Positions 12,928-22,783 of a stretch of DNA of 36,840 bases are shown one piece after another. Under the pieces are notes generated by a model. That model was given only the letters and a program-made list of their open reading frames with translations. It did no database searches and was not told the origin of the DNA. Numbering within the stretch: position 1 is the first letter of the stretch; every line of letters starts with the position of its first letter. A program made the translations under genes and the position numbers. The DNA lies in assembly GCA_002081555.1 (NCBI GenBank), contig KV921112.1, positions 5,397 to 42,236 of the forward strand. The letters are read 5' to 3'. Origin of the DNA: Protostelium mycophagum (lineage: Eukaryota; Evosea; Variosea; Protosteliida; Protosteliaceae).

Positions 12928-13225
12928 ATGTGGCCCTTATTACGAATCATCTTCAGATCTCGATCCACCGTGAGATCACTAGTCGCCCTATTGGCTTCGG
13001 CATCATTTTTCATGGCTCTAGTACGAAGGAAGAATCCCAAGATCACCCTAAAGAGGACGCCGATGCAGGTTCGTCATGTTCATCACGAACCGAACTTGAC
13101 CTCACATTCTTCAGGAGCAGATTAATGTGAGGTTCCTACAACACCTGAGTTGGTTTGAAAATTCCAAGATAGACAGAAGTAGACAATGCTTTATGTTAGG
13201 GGCCCATCCAATTCAAGCCGAATGA
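12928..13225 (+). CDS. Small single-pass membrane protein, possibly mitochondrial
   Basis: Two exons (12928-13068 and 13115-13225, intron GTTCGTC...TTCAG, phase 0) give 83 residues. The N terminus is basic and amphipathic (MWPLLRIIFRSRSTVRS) and runs into a hydrophobic span (LVALLASASFFMALV) followed by a basic patch (RRKNPKITLKR). This layout suits a mitochondrial inner-membrane protein with an N-terminal targeting or anchor segment. The C-terminal half (EQINVRFLQHLSWFENSK) is soluble and unrecognised. No family assignment is possible by eye. Confidence 0.5.
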
Positions 13226-13907
13226 TGAGGAAATGCATCCGAAAGATTTAAAGACCAAATGGGTTTTGATTGACCAGAACAGCGCGATTCGAGGTCGTCC
13301 CAAAACCAGTATCGAAATAAAATGTAAATGATGGATGATGGCTTGCGATATCTCCTGAGCATTTCTTGTCATCATCTTGAAGCGTAATGTAATGCCACCT
13401 CAGGTCAGTTACGGCCTTTCAAGAACATCTTCATTTTGACGTGTACAATTGCAACTGTCAAACCAACACACATCTTGGGGACCTGGAAATGCTGCACACA
13501 TCCATCGTTTTCATTGATGATTGATCAACACAGCTGCATCAGTGTACATTGACACGCTGAACCACAAGATTTCATGCTAACTAGACGTTGACTTTGGAGG
13601 AGTGAAGAGTTTGTCACTCATCTTTGATACAAGACAGCACACAACCAACAAACCAGAAAGATATTTTTGCCACCTCTCATGATTATTGAGCAGAGCTTTA
13701 AGGATATTAGTTCTATTATCTTTCAATAGAATTGTTATTGTAGTGGAGGAAATTGTTTCGTGATCAAAAAGTCCAATAATTTATGATATAAGTCGTTGTA
13801 GAGTTACATGTCAGATTCAATCGAATACGACCACGGTTTTGTCCGGAAAGCCGGACCCAGCAAAGGGAGCCAAAGACAAGTGCATACACTGAGACATTCT
13901 TTGCAAC
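13226..13907. other. Intergenic region upstream of the carrier gene
   Basis: This 682-base stretch shows no exon chain I can support. It includes a half-site of the dispersed palindrome (CGTTGTAG, about 13794) about 110 bases before the carrier start. The minus-strand frame at 13817-14059 is antisense to carrier exon 1. Confidence 0.4.
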
Positions 13908-15312
13908 ATGTCATCCAGTAAGCCAAAGTATTCTATTTGGTCAGTGTTCATGTCTGGCTCAATGGGAGCCATGATCGCAGAGACGTGCACACTGCCAATC
14001 GATATCACGAAAGTCAGACTACAAATACAAGGAGAAGGTAAGAATGTAACAACATCCAAGTGAGTATTTTTGCTTTCATTTGATGAGTAATAATATGGAT
14101 GTGCAGGATGTCAAATGAGATCATCACAAAGTATAGAGGCATGTTACATTGTGCATCTATCATCGTTCGATCAGAAGGTAGATTGACATCATGATCGATA
14201 TCCACAAAATCACAATTTCTTTGATTGGAGTTTCTTGCATCTTTCTTTCACGGATAAAATAATACTCTTCTTCATCATTTACCCGAAATTTCCCTGCATT
14301 TATTGAAATTTCCAGGAATATCCGCTCTGTACAAAGGTCTTCGCCCCGCCCTCCTCCGTCAGTGCGTGTACAGCGGGTTACGCATCGGTACTTACGAGCG
14401 GTTTCGGAATTTTTTGGCGGGAAATCAGGATCCACACCAACTTTCCCTGTGGAAAAAGATAGTGGCGGGGGCCACTACTGGAGCGTTTGCGGCGGCCATT
14501 GCCACACCAACAGATTTGATAAAAGTCAGAATGCAAGCGTCAGGCGTCGAAGCCAGGTACAAGAGCATGACGGACGCTTTCATTCAAATAGGAAGGTAGG
14601 ATTTACCCGCCAAAATCGAAATTTCCGCCAAATTTCTGCACATTTCAGAGAAAATTGTGGCGTAATTCTTGACGACGGGAAAATTGAGTTGAACTATTTT
14701 TAGAACGGAGGGAGTCACCGGACTATGGAGGGGGTGGATCCCCACTGTACAGAGGGCAGCAATCATCAACGCCGCGGAGTTGTCGACGTATGACCATTTC
14801 AAACAGTTTATGCTGCGGCATAATTTTCCGGACGCCTTTGGGACGCATCTTGTTGCCAGTTTGGCTGCCGGACTCGTCGCGACCATATTCTCGTATCCTG
14901 AATATTTATTTTTTTAAAAAATTAATCTTTTTTTCATTTTTATTTCGAAATTCTTTTCACGTAATTTCGAAGAATTTTTTGGGAAAAATTTGATTTTTTA
15001 TATGAAATTTGATGGAAAATTCCTTGACCGAAAAAGTAACCCGGTGGATGTGATGAAGACGAGGATCATGAACCAACGCGTTGTAGACGGGGTACCCGTC
15101 TACACCGGTGTGGTCGACTGTCTCAAAAAGACGATCAGGTCAGAAGGGGTGGGCGCACTGTACAAAGGCTTCATCCCAAACTACGCGCGCTTAGGGCCGT
15201 GGTGAGTCTGATTCATTTTTTATTCTAGAGGAGCCTGATGATGATGATGTGCAGGTGCATCGTGTTCTTTGTGTCTTTCGAGCAGCTAAAGAAATTTTTG
15301 AATCCAATTTAA
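13908..15312 (+). CDS. Mitochondrial carrier (SLC25), UCP/oxoglutarate-carrier-like
   Basis: A transporter of the mitochondrial inner membrane with three tandem repeats of two helices each. Six exons (13908-14059, 14107-14177, 14316-14595, 14704-14892, 15037-15201, 15255-15312) give 304 residues, the usual family length. Each repeat carries the signature P-x-[DE]-x-x-[KR]: [20 protein letters not shown] and [10 protein letters not shown]. Second-half motifs ([43 protein letters not shown]) also fit. The combination of repeats and the [14 protein letters not shown] segment points to the uncoupling-protein/dicarboxylate/oxoglutarate branch; the substrate cannot be read from sequence alone. The first exon reads through a tempting GTAAGAA donor, because splicing there would break the frame into the YRGMLHC segment. 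Confidence 0.92.
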
Positions 15313-15591
15313 AAACAGGGATATTTATATCATCAAGAGATCGCGATGAGCTACAGGTGCCAACAACCAATTGGACTGATAAAGACATTGGAGTTTGTCG
15401 ATTAATCTTGTTGGCTCATTCACTTCCATGACATCGGATGATCATGTCATCTGACTGGCGAAGAGGGGATGGAAGAAAGCACAGCTCTTGGTTGATCTGT
15501 GCAGAGTGTATTATTTTTGAATTACTCTATTCGATGTCAAGATCATCTTCCATCTCTGTGAAAAACTGAAGGACCCTGGAATCAACTCGAA

Positions 15592-15597
15592 TTTATT
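15592..15597 (-). terminator. Polyadenylation signal, FANCL
   Basis: AATAAA on the minus strand starts two bases after the FANCL stop codon, implying an extremely short 3' untranslated region. Confidence 0.6.
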
Positions 15598-15599
15598 CT

Positions 15600-17020
15600 C
15601 TACAACTTGACAGAAATCGGGGTGGTGCAATAGGCACACTCGCCAAAGAGAGTGTCAAATGATTGTCTGCTGGTCGGTACTGACCTCAACCACTCATATA
15701 GACATGACCTGTGGAACACCTGCCACCTTCAGATCAATATGACGGAAGGAGATAACCACCTTCCCACACTTTTGATTGTTGCAGACCCGGTCTGGGGTGT
15801 CATACTTCCCAAGGCCTATGTTATACGCATAGCATATCCCACACTCTTCACTCATCTCCTCTGCAGTCGTGTTTTCAGGGGATGGGAATCTGGCTCCAAG
15901 GACATTCTCCAAGTTATTCCTCATATTCTCCTTCTTATTCCTATGGGACTTGATGACTTGTATCTCCGTGCAATCTTACCATCGATGCAGCTCCTTGTTG
16001 AAATGGAGCCTTAGTGCTGCAACTCTTGTCTCAGCACCCATGAAGGTGATGTTTGGTATGTCTCTTGGGTGTTTAGCATCAAATTTAACTTCAATGGAGC
16101 AATGATTTCCTGCATGATTAAGTGGAATGATCACATACAAAAAATCACCTAGAGCGATTCTGCAGTTGGGTGATGAATAGACCTTCTGCTGTGGGTCTAT
16201 AACCCAGGTGTTCTCCCATATGTCATCTATCTCTGCCCATAGCTCTTGGTACTTCTCGTATTCTCCCTCCATCTGGTCAATGATCTGCATTAGTCCCCCA
16301 TCCTCCTTCCACTTGGGCTGAAATTCTGCAGGTAGATTGTGCGTAACCTATAAGGTTGAGTTAATAAATCTTTAGACACTCTTTCTCTACTTTTGGAGGG
16401 AGTTGTGGGTAGTTGTAGGGTATTGATACCCCCATCGTGTGTGTTCTATTCCCAGAATCACTCAAGTTGAATTGAAAGCTGGTGAGGGAGGGGTCAATAG
16501 AGTCTAGACGGTGCCAGCCGATCATGTCCAACTCCTCCATAACTCGTGAGTAGTAGTCACCTGGTGCTTGGTACTCTTCAGAGCTCTTTGTTTCAGAATC
16601 CTGCACCGTTCAATCTTGTTTGTGAAGTTTGCATGCGCACATACAAGTAGATCTCTCAATTCTAACAGGAAAGAGACAAGGCTCCTGCTCTGCTCCAATT
16701 TCTATATGTTGGTGAGAAATTAAAAACAAGATGAAACTCCACTTGTTCAATTTTGGATTCTAAACCAACTGCCATGGCAGTTAACTCATCTCCCAACGAT
16801 AAGCGGGCGCCTTTGTTCATCAGAAGACGATTTTGTATGGAATCACCTTTAAGTATGTCCGGTCCATTTGGAAGATTCAACGCGATGAGATGTTCTCTGC
16901 CCTATTCTGGTCAACCTTGGCCATTGATTTCTGGGATACATGAACTGTAAAGAACCCTCGGTAACCTTTCCCTCGCGCGTCGAGAGGAAGCAAGCGAGGA
17001 AAGATCTCTGCCATGCTCAT
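15600..17020 (-). CDS. FANCL: FANCL, E3 ubiquitin ligase of the Fanconi anaemia pathway
   Basis: The catalytic subunit that, with an E2 of the UBE2T type, monoubiquitinates FANCD2/FANCI at DNA crosslinks in the nucleus. Seven exons (17020-16940, 16901-16743, 16689-16645, 16600-16391, 16347-15980, 15940-15760, 15719-15600) give 387 residues, close to human FANCL (375). The N-terminal ELF domain opens FPRLLPLDARGKGYRGFF. The central double-RWD region includes IDDIWENTWVIDP and CRIALGDFLYVIIPL. The C-terminal RING starts at ECGICYAY (about residue 320) and continues VCNNQKCGKVFHRSCLYEWL, TSRQSF and GECAYC. All RING cysteines and the histidine look present, so it should be active. A second in-frame ATG two codons after the first is an equally good start. 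It is divergent from the TM2 gene, with 97 bases between start codons. Confidence 0.95.
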
Positions 17021-17117
17021 TGCGGTCCGTGTCGAGATCGGATTTTATTGTTTGCCTGAAAGCCTTTCGGAAAACGGACCGTTTCATTGGTCTTCCGCAC
17101 ATACATAATCGACCAGA
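17021..17117. promoter_or_regulatory. Compact bidirectional promoter, FANCL / TM2 protein
   Basis: Only 97 bases separate the two start codons. Within them CGGTCCG (17023-17029) and its inverse CGGACCG (17075-17081) form an inverted repeat with a 45-base spacer. A CCAAT-type element in reverse orientation (ATTGG, about 17086) sits nearby. Functional use as a two-way promoter is inference from the geometry. Confidence 0.55.
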
Positions 17118-18010
17118 ATGAAGGGGATCTGTGTGCTTCTTCTCTCTTTAATCTGTATTGTTGGTGCCCAAAGCGATTATGACCAGATACCGGACTGTAA
17201 TAATCTTCAAATGGGACAGTAAGAGTGTTTCAATTATTTTATGGCCTCAAAAATGAAGGTTTTCTTGTGACGAATTAGATATGAAAGTAGAGAACACGGC
17301 TTGTCAACCAAACAATACATATGCCCGTATGTCTTCCAATAATTTCAAGATTAACATTTCTAATAGAGCATTGTCGTGTTTCTGATGGTGTAGAATGTAT
17401 TGGATCTCTTAATTTCACAATATATACACCATGTGCTTGGAGGTGAGTCACATGAACTGATCAGTTTTCCATCAATCCAAACCATCCCGATGGCACTCGA
17501 TTTCAAGCTCAATCATCATCGAGATACTTTCACTTATCTTGTACAGTAATGGTTACCACTACAAGACGACCCTTGGTTTGTCCATCTTCTTGGGATTCTT
17601 TGGTATTGACAGATTCTATTTGGGTTATCCAACCATTGGTCTCTTAAAACTAGCCACTTTTGGTGGATTCCTTATTGGTAATTATATCTAATTTTTTCTG
17701 GGCTGGAATATCAATTAGATCGATCTCAGATGATGTTCAATCTTCTAAATCATGAAGGTAATTGGATAGATATCGTTTTGATCGCAACACAAGTCGTCGG
17801 TCCAGCCGATGGTTCAGCTTATGTCTTAAATGGGGATTACCCCAGGCTTCACAGGGTGAGCCCTCTTTTTTTATATTTTTTTATCAACATAATTCTTTTC
17901 CAATTTAAAATTTGAAATTTTTAAAATAGGAAAAGATCACAAAAATATTAAAAGAAGAATTTCCAGGAATAAAATATATAAAGATTGACATGAATAGATT
18001 TCTGCCATGA
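17118..18010 (+). CDS. TM2-domain membrane protein (TM2D family)
   Basis: A secreted-pathway membrane protein of the TM2D/almondex type, a family linked in animals to Notch signalling and phagocytosis. Exons are about 17118-17218, 17279-17326, 17350-17442, 17547-17677, 17758-17855 and 17930-18010. It has a signal peptide (MKGICVLLLSLICIVGA), a Cys-containing lumenal part (IPDCNNLQMGQ, EHCRVSDGVECIG), and a clear TM2 domain. The TM2 domain has two helices around LGLSIFLGFFGIDRFYLGYP and GLLKLATFGGFLI, then IDIVLIATQVVGPADGS. The GIDRFYLGYP turn is the family hallmark. One oddity: joining exons 2 and 3 in frame needs a 23-base intron (17327-17349), so either this intron is exceptionally short or that junction is mis-modelled. 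Confidence 0.87.
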
Positions 18011-18059
18011 ATCACACATTCAATATACCAGAACCACTTGGCTACACACCTTGATTGTA

Positions 18060-18065
18060 AATAAA
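18060..18065 (+). terminator. Polyadenylation signal, TM2 protein
   Basis: AATAAA lies about 50 bases after the stop codon at 18008-18010. Confidence 0.5.
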
Positions 18066-18227
18066 ACAATTTATAAGTGTGCACCTTCCATGCAGAATGA
18101 TTCTTCATCCAGTTTGCTGATCATGATCGTGATTGTCATTGAGAATGTTTCTGTTGGAAATTCAAAATTTGAAACCAATGGGTTGTAGAATGTGATTTTG
18201 AAAATCAGATCGGATCCAATTCGAAGA

Positions 18228-21200
18228 ATGGCGACCGTTAAGAGGACGCCCGCGAGGAACAAGAAGGACCAGAGACTTCTTGAAGAATCAGCTCACTTTT
18301 TAAATTCTGGACAAGTGGAACCTGCGACGCCCAGATCACCGGAGCCAGAGGAACCGGTTACGAGGCAAGCGGCAGAATATGAGGTGTATAGAACATATGA
18401 CATCATCGAATCGAAGGATAAAGATTACAGAAGGTGAGATAATCACAACTTGATCAGATTTATGAATTGATTCGTATGTCAATCACACACCTTGACTTTG
18501 AAATGTAAAAAATCACTGATGTGGTAATTATTGCTTGGTATTGAATCATGATGATGCATAGGGCTACTGCAGTGAAGAATGCAACTTTATTCAACACACA
18601 AATGCTGAAGAGAAGAGTAGAGAGAGGACCGTTTTATATAGACACAAACACAAAGACAACTCAGGTGACAGCTTCTTCCTGAAATATTTCAAACATCACA
18701 GACCTCATTAACGTACCTCTAAAAATACAAGACATGCATGATCTGCATTTTATTGTGTTGATCTGGTGAACAGGCTCTGTCACAGTGTCTATATGTGCTG
18801 CAATGTCATCCTCTTTGCAGCTCTGCTGCGGCAACATAGACAGGCCGAAATAATAAAAGTCAATCCAAGTGATTTATTTGTCGACAGGTGATAGGATCAT
18901 GGCTGGTCGACATTATTTACTCAGAAGATTTCCGCCTAAAGCAGAGGAAAGCGCAAGAAGAACAAGTCAGAAGGTGATTTTTTCAAATTAAAAAAATATT
19001 TCTACTTTTAAAAACTTTGGCGGAATATTTATATGTGCAAAATCGTACCGAAAAGCTGTGGCATTTCCGTCAAGCCACATCACAGTTACCAAATCACCAA
19101 AATACAACTGTAATCATAGTTCACCCAAGTTGTCACAACTGTGATTATTTTGGCCATTAAAAGACCAAGAAAACCAAATGTACTCTTCTGCTGTAAAAGA
19201 ATTCCAAAAATAGAACACTGGAACAGCCAAAACACCAGTCGGAAAATCCGCGTCACAATCCCGTTTAAAACTATTCAAATCTTGCATCTATTTTTAACCC
19301 TTAACCCCCAACCCGGGTTTGCATCTCATCGGTAATGTGCGCGGGGAATTTTCGGGATCGACGGTAAGTTACCGTGTATAACGGCTATAACGGCTAGTGA
19401 GACGTAAACCCGGGTTCAGGGTTATGATTCAATGTTGGTGACACGAATCATTCATCATGATGAACACGATCCATTCCAAAATCAATCATCATCGTGGTGC
19501 TCATATGTTCCAGGAATGTTGAAAAACAGATAGAGAACAGAGATCTACACCTCAATATCCCCAGGCCGGAAAAACTGACGTCAGCATACGCCATGTTTAC
19601 GAATAAGTATAGAGAGGGGCGGGCTGCGGCGGAGTTGGCATCACCTGACATACAGAGGAAGATCGGAAATGCCTGGAAAAGTCTCACAGAGGCCAAGAGA
19701 CAGGTCAGCCAGAATTTGAATTTTGAAAATCGAATTTGGCGGGAAATTTTCTCGCGATTTTATTCCTCGAAATTTTTTTTCATTTTTTCGTTGTAGACCG
19801 ACGTATTTGTCTCATCTACAACCAGAAATACAACGCAAAGGCGGACCGTTCCAGAGACAGAAACAATGCCCAGCAGGCAGAATTCGATGATGCCGTGGCA
19901 CAAACGAAAAAATCAATCGTAAACAAATTGACGTCCATCATGATGGAGGGAAATAATGTCAACTTGGACAGAATAGATTACAACACACTGGTCACCATAC
20001 CTAAGATGTCATATGACCATGGTCCCCAGGCTGTTGAAGAGGTGAAATTTCGAAGAAGTTTCACGGAGATCTCGCGGAGATATCCGAAAAATTCGACATT
20101 TTTCGGGGAATATATATCGATTGGATGATTTTTTAAAATCCTTGCGTTCGTTGTAGATACCGCCCGGTTGCAAACTTTGATTTTCCCGCCAAAATTGACC
20201 ATCACAGAAACGCAAGCGAAAAGAGATGGAGCGTGAGCTAAAAAAGCAGAAATGCGCCGTATGTACACGTACAGTCCACAAACCTCCCAGAGTCTTAAAC
20301 CCCGACGGGACCACCGTGCCGGAGAGTATTCAAATACACCCCCCCGCCCCACATCTCAGATGTTTCGGTTGCAAAGAATTTTTCCATTGGCAGTGCGCCG
20401 GAATGAGCCAAGACCAATACGAGGCCATACCGGATAAGACACAGTGGAGGTGAAATTTCGACGAGATTTCGATGAAATTTCGACGAGATTTCGATGAAAT
20501 TTCGGGAGATTTCGTGATGACAGGAGCAGGTGTAGAGATTGTCTGCCGTGCATGAGGTGTTTTGCGGGTAAGACGGTGTGATGACATCTCTAAATTTAGA
20601 TCCTGTCATTATTTTGACATTTCTGACACGTCCCAGCCATCTCGAACCCCGATCACATACCCGTAGTCTGCGAGTCTTGTAGTGTACAGCAACACGGAAC
20701 CTGCCTCGAATTTCCTCTAGACAAGAAACCAAAAGGTCGCTGGCTATGTCCCAACTGTGTCAAGTGCGTCAGCTGCGGCACCAGAAGGCCCGACAAACCT
20801 GGTATAGACAAAGTGAAGTGGTGCAAGGACTACAGTCTTTGTCACGAATGCCACCTCAAACACAAGCAAGGTCAATATTGCCCTGTCTGTATGAAGGTTA
20901 GTTTTCATTTTATAACTAAACTACTGCGTTGTAAGCACCACTTGTACATCACAGAATCACGTGAAACTCGCGTAGAATTGACCGAAATCTCAGACGTATG
21001 ATGAGAACGAGACAGCACCCATGGTGGGGTGTGAAGGTTGTGACAGGTGGATCCACACGGTGTGTGACAATATCTCTGACACACAATACGCCCAAATGGT
21101 CAACTCCCCCGCCCCCTACTTCTGTCCTGATTGTAGAAGGGCAAAGGTGAGGACAGATTTTCCCGCCAAAAAAGGAGATTCGAATTTTGAATTTGTCAGG

Positions 21201-21277
21201 CAGCCCAGACACCGGCAGGCACCAACAAGAGGAAATCGGTTGGGTCCGCAGAAAAAGTCAATAAGAAGAGAAAATAA
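18228..21277 (+). CDS. HMG-box protein with KMT2/MLL-like triple PHD cassette
   Basis: A probable nuclear chromatin protein. Ten exons (18228-18433, 18562-18664, 18888-18973, 19514-19703, 19826-20041, 20208-20449, 20530-20567, 20637-20896, 20994-21146, 21200-21277) give 523 residues, all phases matching. Residues of about 145-210 form an HMG box (PRPEKLTSAYAMFTNKYR, then IGNAWKSLTEAKRQKYNAKA), a DNA-bending fold. From about 280 to 497 three PHD fingers follow in series. The first is CAVC...CFGCKEFFHWQC...CRDC; the second runs from CMRC to WLCPNCVKC. The third follows the linker CVSCGTRRPDKPG and SLCHECHLKHKQGQYCPVC, and contains GCEGCDRWIHTVC and FCPDC. Order and linkers match PHD1-3 of KMT2A/B, whose third finger reads H3K4me3, but there is no SET domain. 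The C terminus is basic (NKRKSVG, NKKRK), likely a nuclear signal. Confidence 0.88.
19302..19424. repeat. Inverted repeat inside a large intron
   Basis: TAACCCCCAACCCGGGTTT (19302-19320) faces AAACCCGGGTTCAGGGTTA (19406-19424): 17 of 19 bases pair, with an 85-base loop. It lies in intron 3 of the HMG/PHD gene (18974-19513, 540 bases), ten times the usual intron length here. The loop also contains short direct words (ATAACGGCT twice). A degenerate miniature transposon is one explanation. Confidence 0.6.
20450..20529 (+). repeat. Intron built from a short tandem GAAATTTCG / GAGATTTCG array
   Basis: The intron between the two exons encoding PHD1 consists almost wholly of alternating GAAATTTCGACGA and GATTTCGAT words with a period of about 22 bases, followed by GGGAGATTTCGTGATGACAGG and the splice acceptor. 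It is the densest example of the octamer GAAATTTC found in many introns of this window. Confidence 0.75.
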
Positions 21278-21304
21278 AACTTTAGAATATTCATCTTCTT
21301 TATT
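21273..21304. terminator. Converging polyadenylation signals
   Basis: AATAAA on the plus strand (21273-21278) overlaps the TAA stop of the HMG/PHD gene. AATAAA on the minus strand (21299-21304) serves the MRH-like gene. The two convergent coding regions are only 74 bases apart, so their transcripts should overlap. Confidence 0.65.
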
Positions 21305-21351
21305 CCGTTAGATTTGGAAGATGATTCTCCTGCTTTTAGACTTTGGAGGAC

Positions 21352-21938
21352 TCAGCACACCACCTTTGTCTCCCAAACGATCTTGTAGATGGATCGCCAG
21401 ATCGATTCGGAATGGATCTCGATGCTCGTGATCTTGCTGGGGGTGGCAGCACACTTAAAGTCGATCACAACAACCGGACCATCTGCTAAGGATGCCAGTC
21501 TGTAAGTGCTCGATAAGACAGAGCCAGGGATAGTCGCTGCAAGAGATTGAGTCGTTAATGCGGTTGATGAGATCACTCACGTGCACCGAACTCTCCGTCT
21601 TGCTGAGCAAGTTGCTGGTGGCGTCCTGCGTTCTCTCGAATCTTGCAGATGGAGGTTTTCTTTCCGCATGATCCAAACAGATCGGTCAAGTTAGATTTGA
21701 TGGGTTGACAGAGGTTCAACAACCAGCGTTCGGGACCATCCTGAACGTGAGTCAGATACTCGAAAGAGGTCGTCTCGGAGCTTACCTCGGACATTGTGCC
21801 TCTCCACACCACGTCCGTGTCAGTCCTGAGTGGTGAGAGGTCATAGGATACGCCAGTGTTTGGGTCTGTGTAAGAGCAAGAATTCCAATCGGCATAGACG
21901 AGGCCAGAAAGAGCCAAGCATAAGAAGAGGAGGTTCAT
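21352..21938 (-). CDS. Secreted MRH-like protein (mannose-6-phosphate-receptor homology type)
   Basis: Three exons (21938-21786, 21740-21581, 21536-21352) give 165 residues. The N terminus is a signal peptide (MNLLFLCLALSGLVYA). Mature sequence starts DWNSCSYTDPNTGVSYDLSPL, then has WLLNLCQPI, CGKKTSICKI, a polar turn, YRLASLADGPVVVIDFKC and a final VVC. A short Cys-rich domain of this kind, with Y/D-L-S-PL, LNLC, a C-x-I pair and a late IDFKC strand, is the pattern of MRH domains, which bind mannose-type glycans on lysosom­al or ER glycoproteins. There is no transmembrane segment, so it would be soluble in the secretory pathway. The assignment rests on pattern recognition only. Confidence 0.65.
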
Positions 21939-22020
21939 GGCTGAGGTTTGTTTCTTTTGGATTATCAACACACCAAACACAACATCGCGGTGATGCCGCA
22001 AACCGAAATTCCGAAATGGG

Positions 22021-22032
22021 CGGACCGGTCCG
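22021..22032. promoter_or_regulatory. 12-base palindrome, candidate zinc-cluster factor site
   Basis: CGGACCGGTCCG is a perfect palindrome, 83 bases upstream of the MRH-like start codon (minus strand). It combines the same CGGACCG and CGGTCCG half-sites seen in the FANCL/TM2 promoter. CGG/CCG half-sites are the usual targets of Zn2Cys6 factors; binding here is inference. Confidence 0.45.
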
Positions 22033-22065
22033 TATGTAATCTACAACAGTGTAAAACTATTTATT

Positions 22066-22109
22066 ATTTATTATTATTGAATATGTCGTTTGTCGAAATA
22101 ATAATAAAT
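22066..22109. repeat. AT-rich perfect inverted repeat
   Basis: ATTTATTATTATT (22066-22078) pairs perfectly with AATAATAATAAAT (22097-22109) across an 18-base loop. It lies between the divergent MRH-like and thaumatin-like genes. Simple-sequence composition means it may be incidental. Confidence 0.5.
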
Positions 22110-22307
22110 ATATAAAAAGCAAACTTATTGGGCGTTTATCACCTTCGAAAGTGAGAATAATCTACAACCAGACAAGTGGCGAGATAGGTGAATTCCTGTC
22201 AAATCTTGGTTATTTTGGGTGGTCTGACAGAAACTCCCGAGGAGATGAGTGAAAGACATCCCCACAGAGACCTTAACCTCAATTATTTTTCACCAACCAC
22301 CAAGAGG

Positions 22308-22783
22308 ATGACCCGCTCTCTCCTGGTCCTTGCCCTCCTCTTCGTCGCCGCGTCTGCCTCCACTTTGACCATCGTCAACAAATGCAAGTACTCTGTCTCT
22401 GTCTGTGGAGCTTTCCTCGCCCATCAATTCGACATGGCCCCTAACACCAGAAGAGCCGTCCCTGCCACTGGAAATCCCGCTTACAACCAATGTGGATCTG
22501 TCCAGGCAGAATGTGAGCTTTTTCATTATCCAATCGCATTTTTGCTCATATCTATCATCCAGTCAACTTCAACGGCTGGGGTGACCAAGATTGCTACGAT
22601 CTCTCTGAGGTCGCCGTCAAGTGGAGAGGAGCTCCAGTATCTATTTCTGGAGGAAAGGCCAAGGGTGGACCCAACGTTAAATGCAACACAACACCTTGCC
22701 CCAACGCCTACCAATACGACAGCGATGACCTCAAGAACCACTGTGTCCCCACCGGTGGCAATTATGTCGTCAGATTCTGTTGA
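22308..22783 (+). CDS. Small secreted thaumatin-like protein, paralogue 1
   Basis: Two exons (22308-22512, 22563-22783; phase 1 intron) give 141 residues. A signal peptide (MTRSLLVLALLFVAASAS) precedes a compact domain that begins TLTIVNKCKYSVSVCG, has DCYDLSEVAVKWRGAPV in the middle, and ends TPCPNAYQYDSDDLKNHC then VVRFC. The start (strand-N-x-C-x-Y) and end (CP-[ND]-AY-x-Y-x-x-DD, VxFC) match thaumatin-like proteins. The length is well below the usual 200 or so residues, so this is a mini-thaumatin. Eight mature cysteines are present. Family members have antifungal or glucan-binding activity; the role here is unknown. Paralogues lie at 23007-23459 and 34598-35066, with the intron at the same codon. 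Confidence 0.87.

Noticed and set aside
14041-14106. GTAAGAA at the end of carrier exon 1 as the splice donor
   Set aside because: Using it shifts the next exon out of the conserved carrier frame; the GTGAGT 19 bases later keeps it.
19291-19320. TTAACCC-like run as an interstitial telomere
   Set aside because: Only two imperfect units are present, and it pairs with a matching inverted copy, which fits an inverted repeat better.
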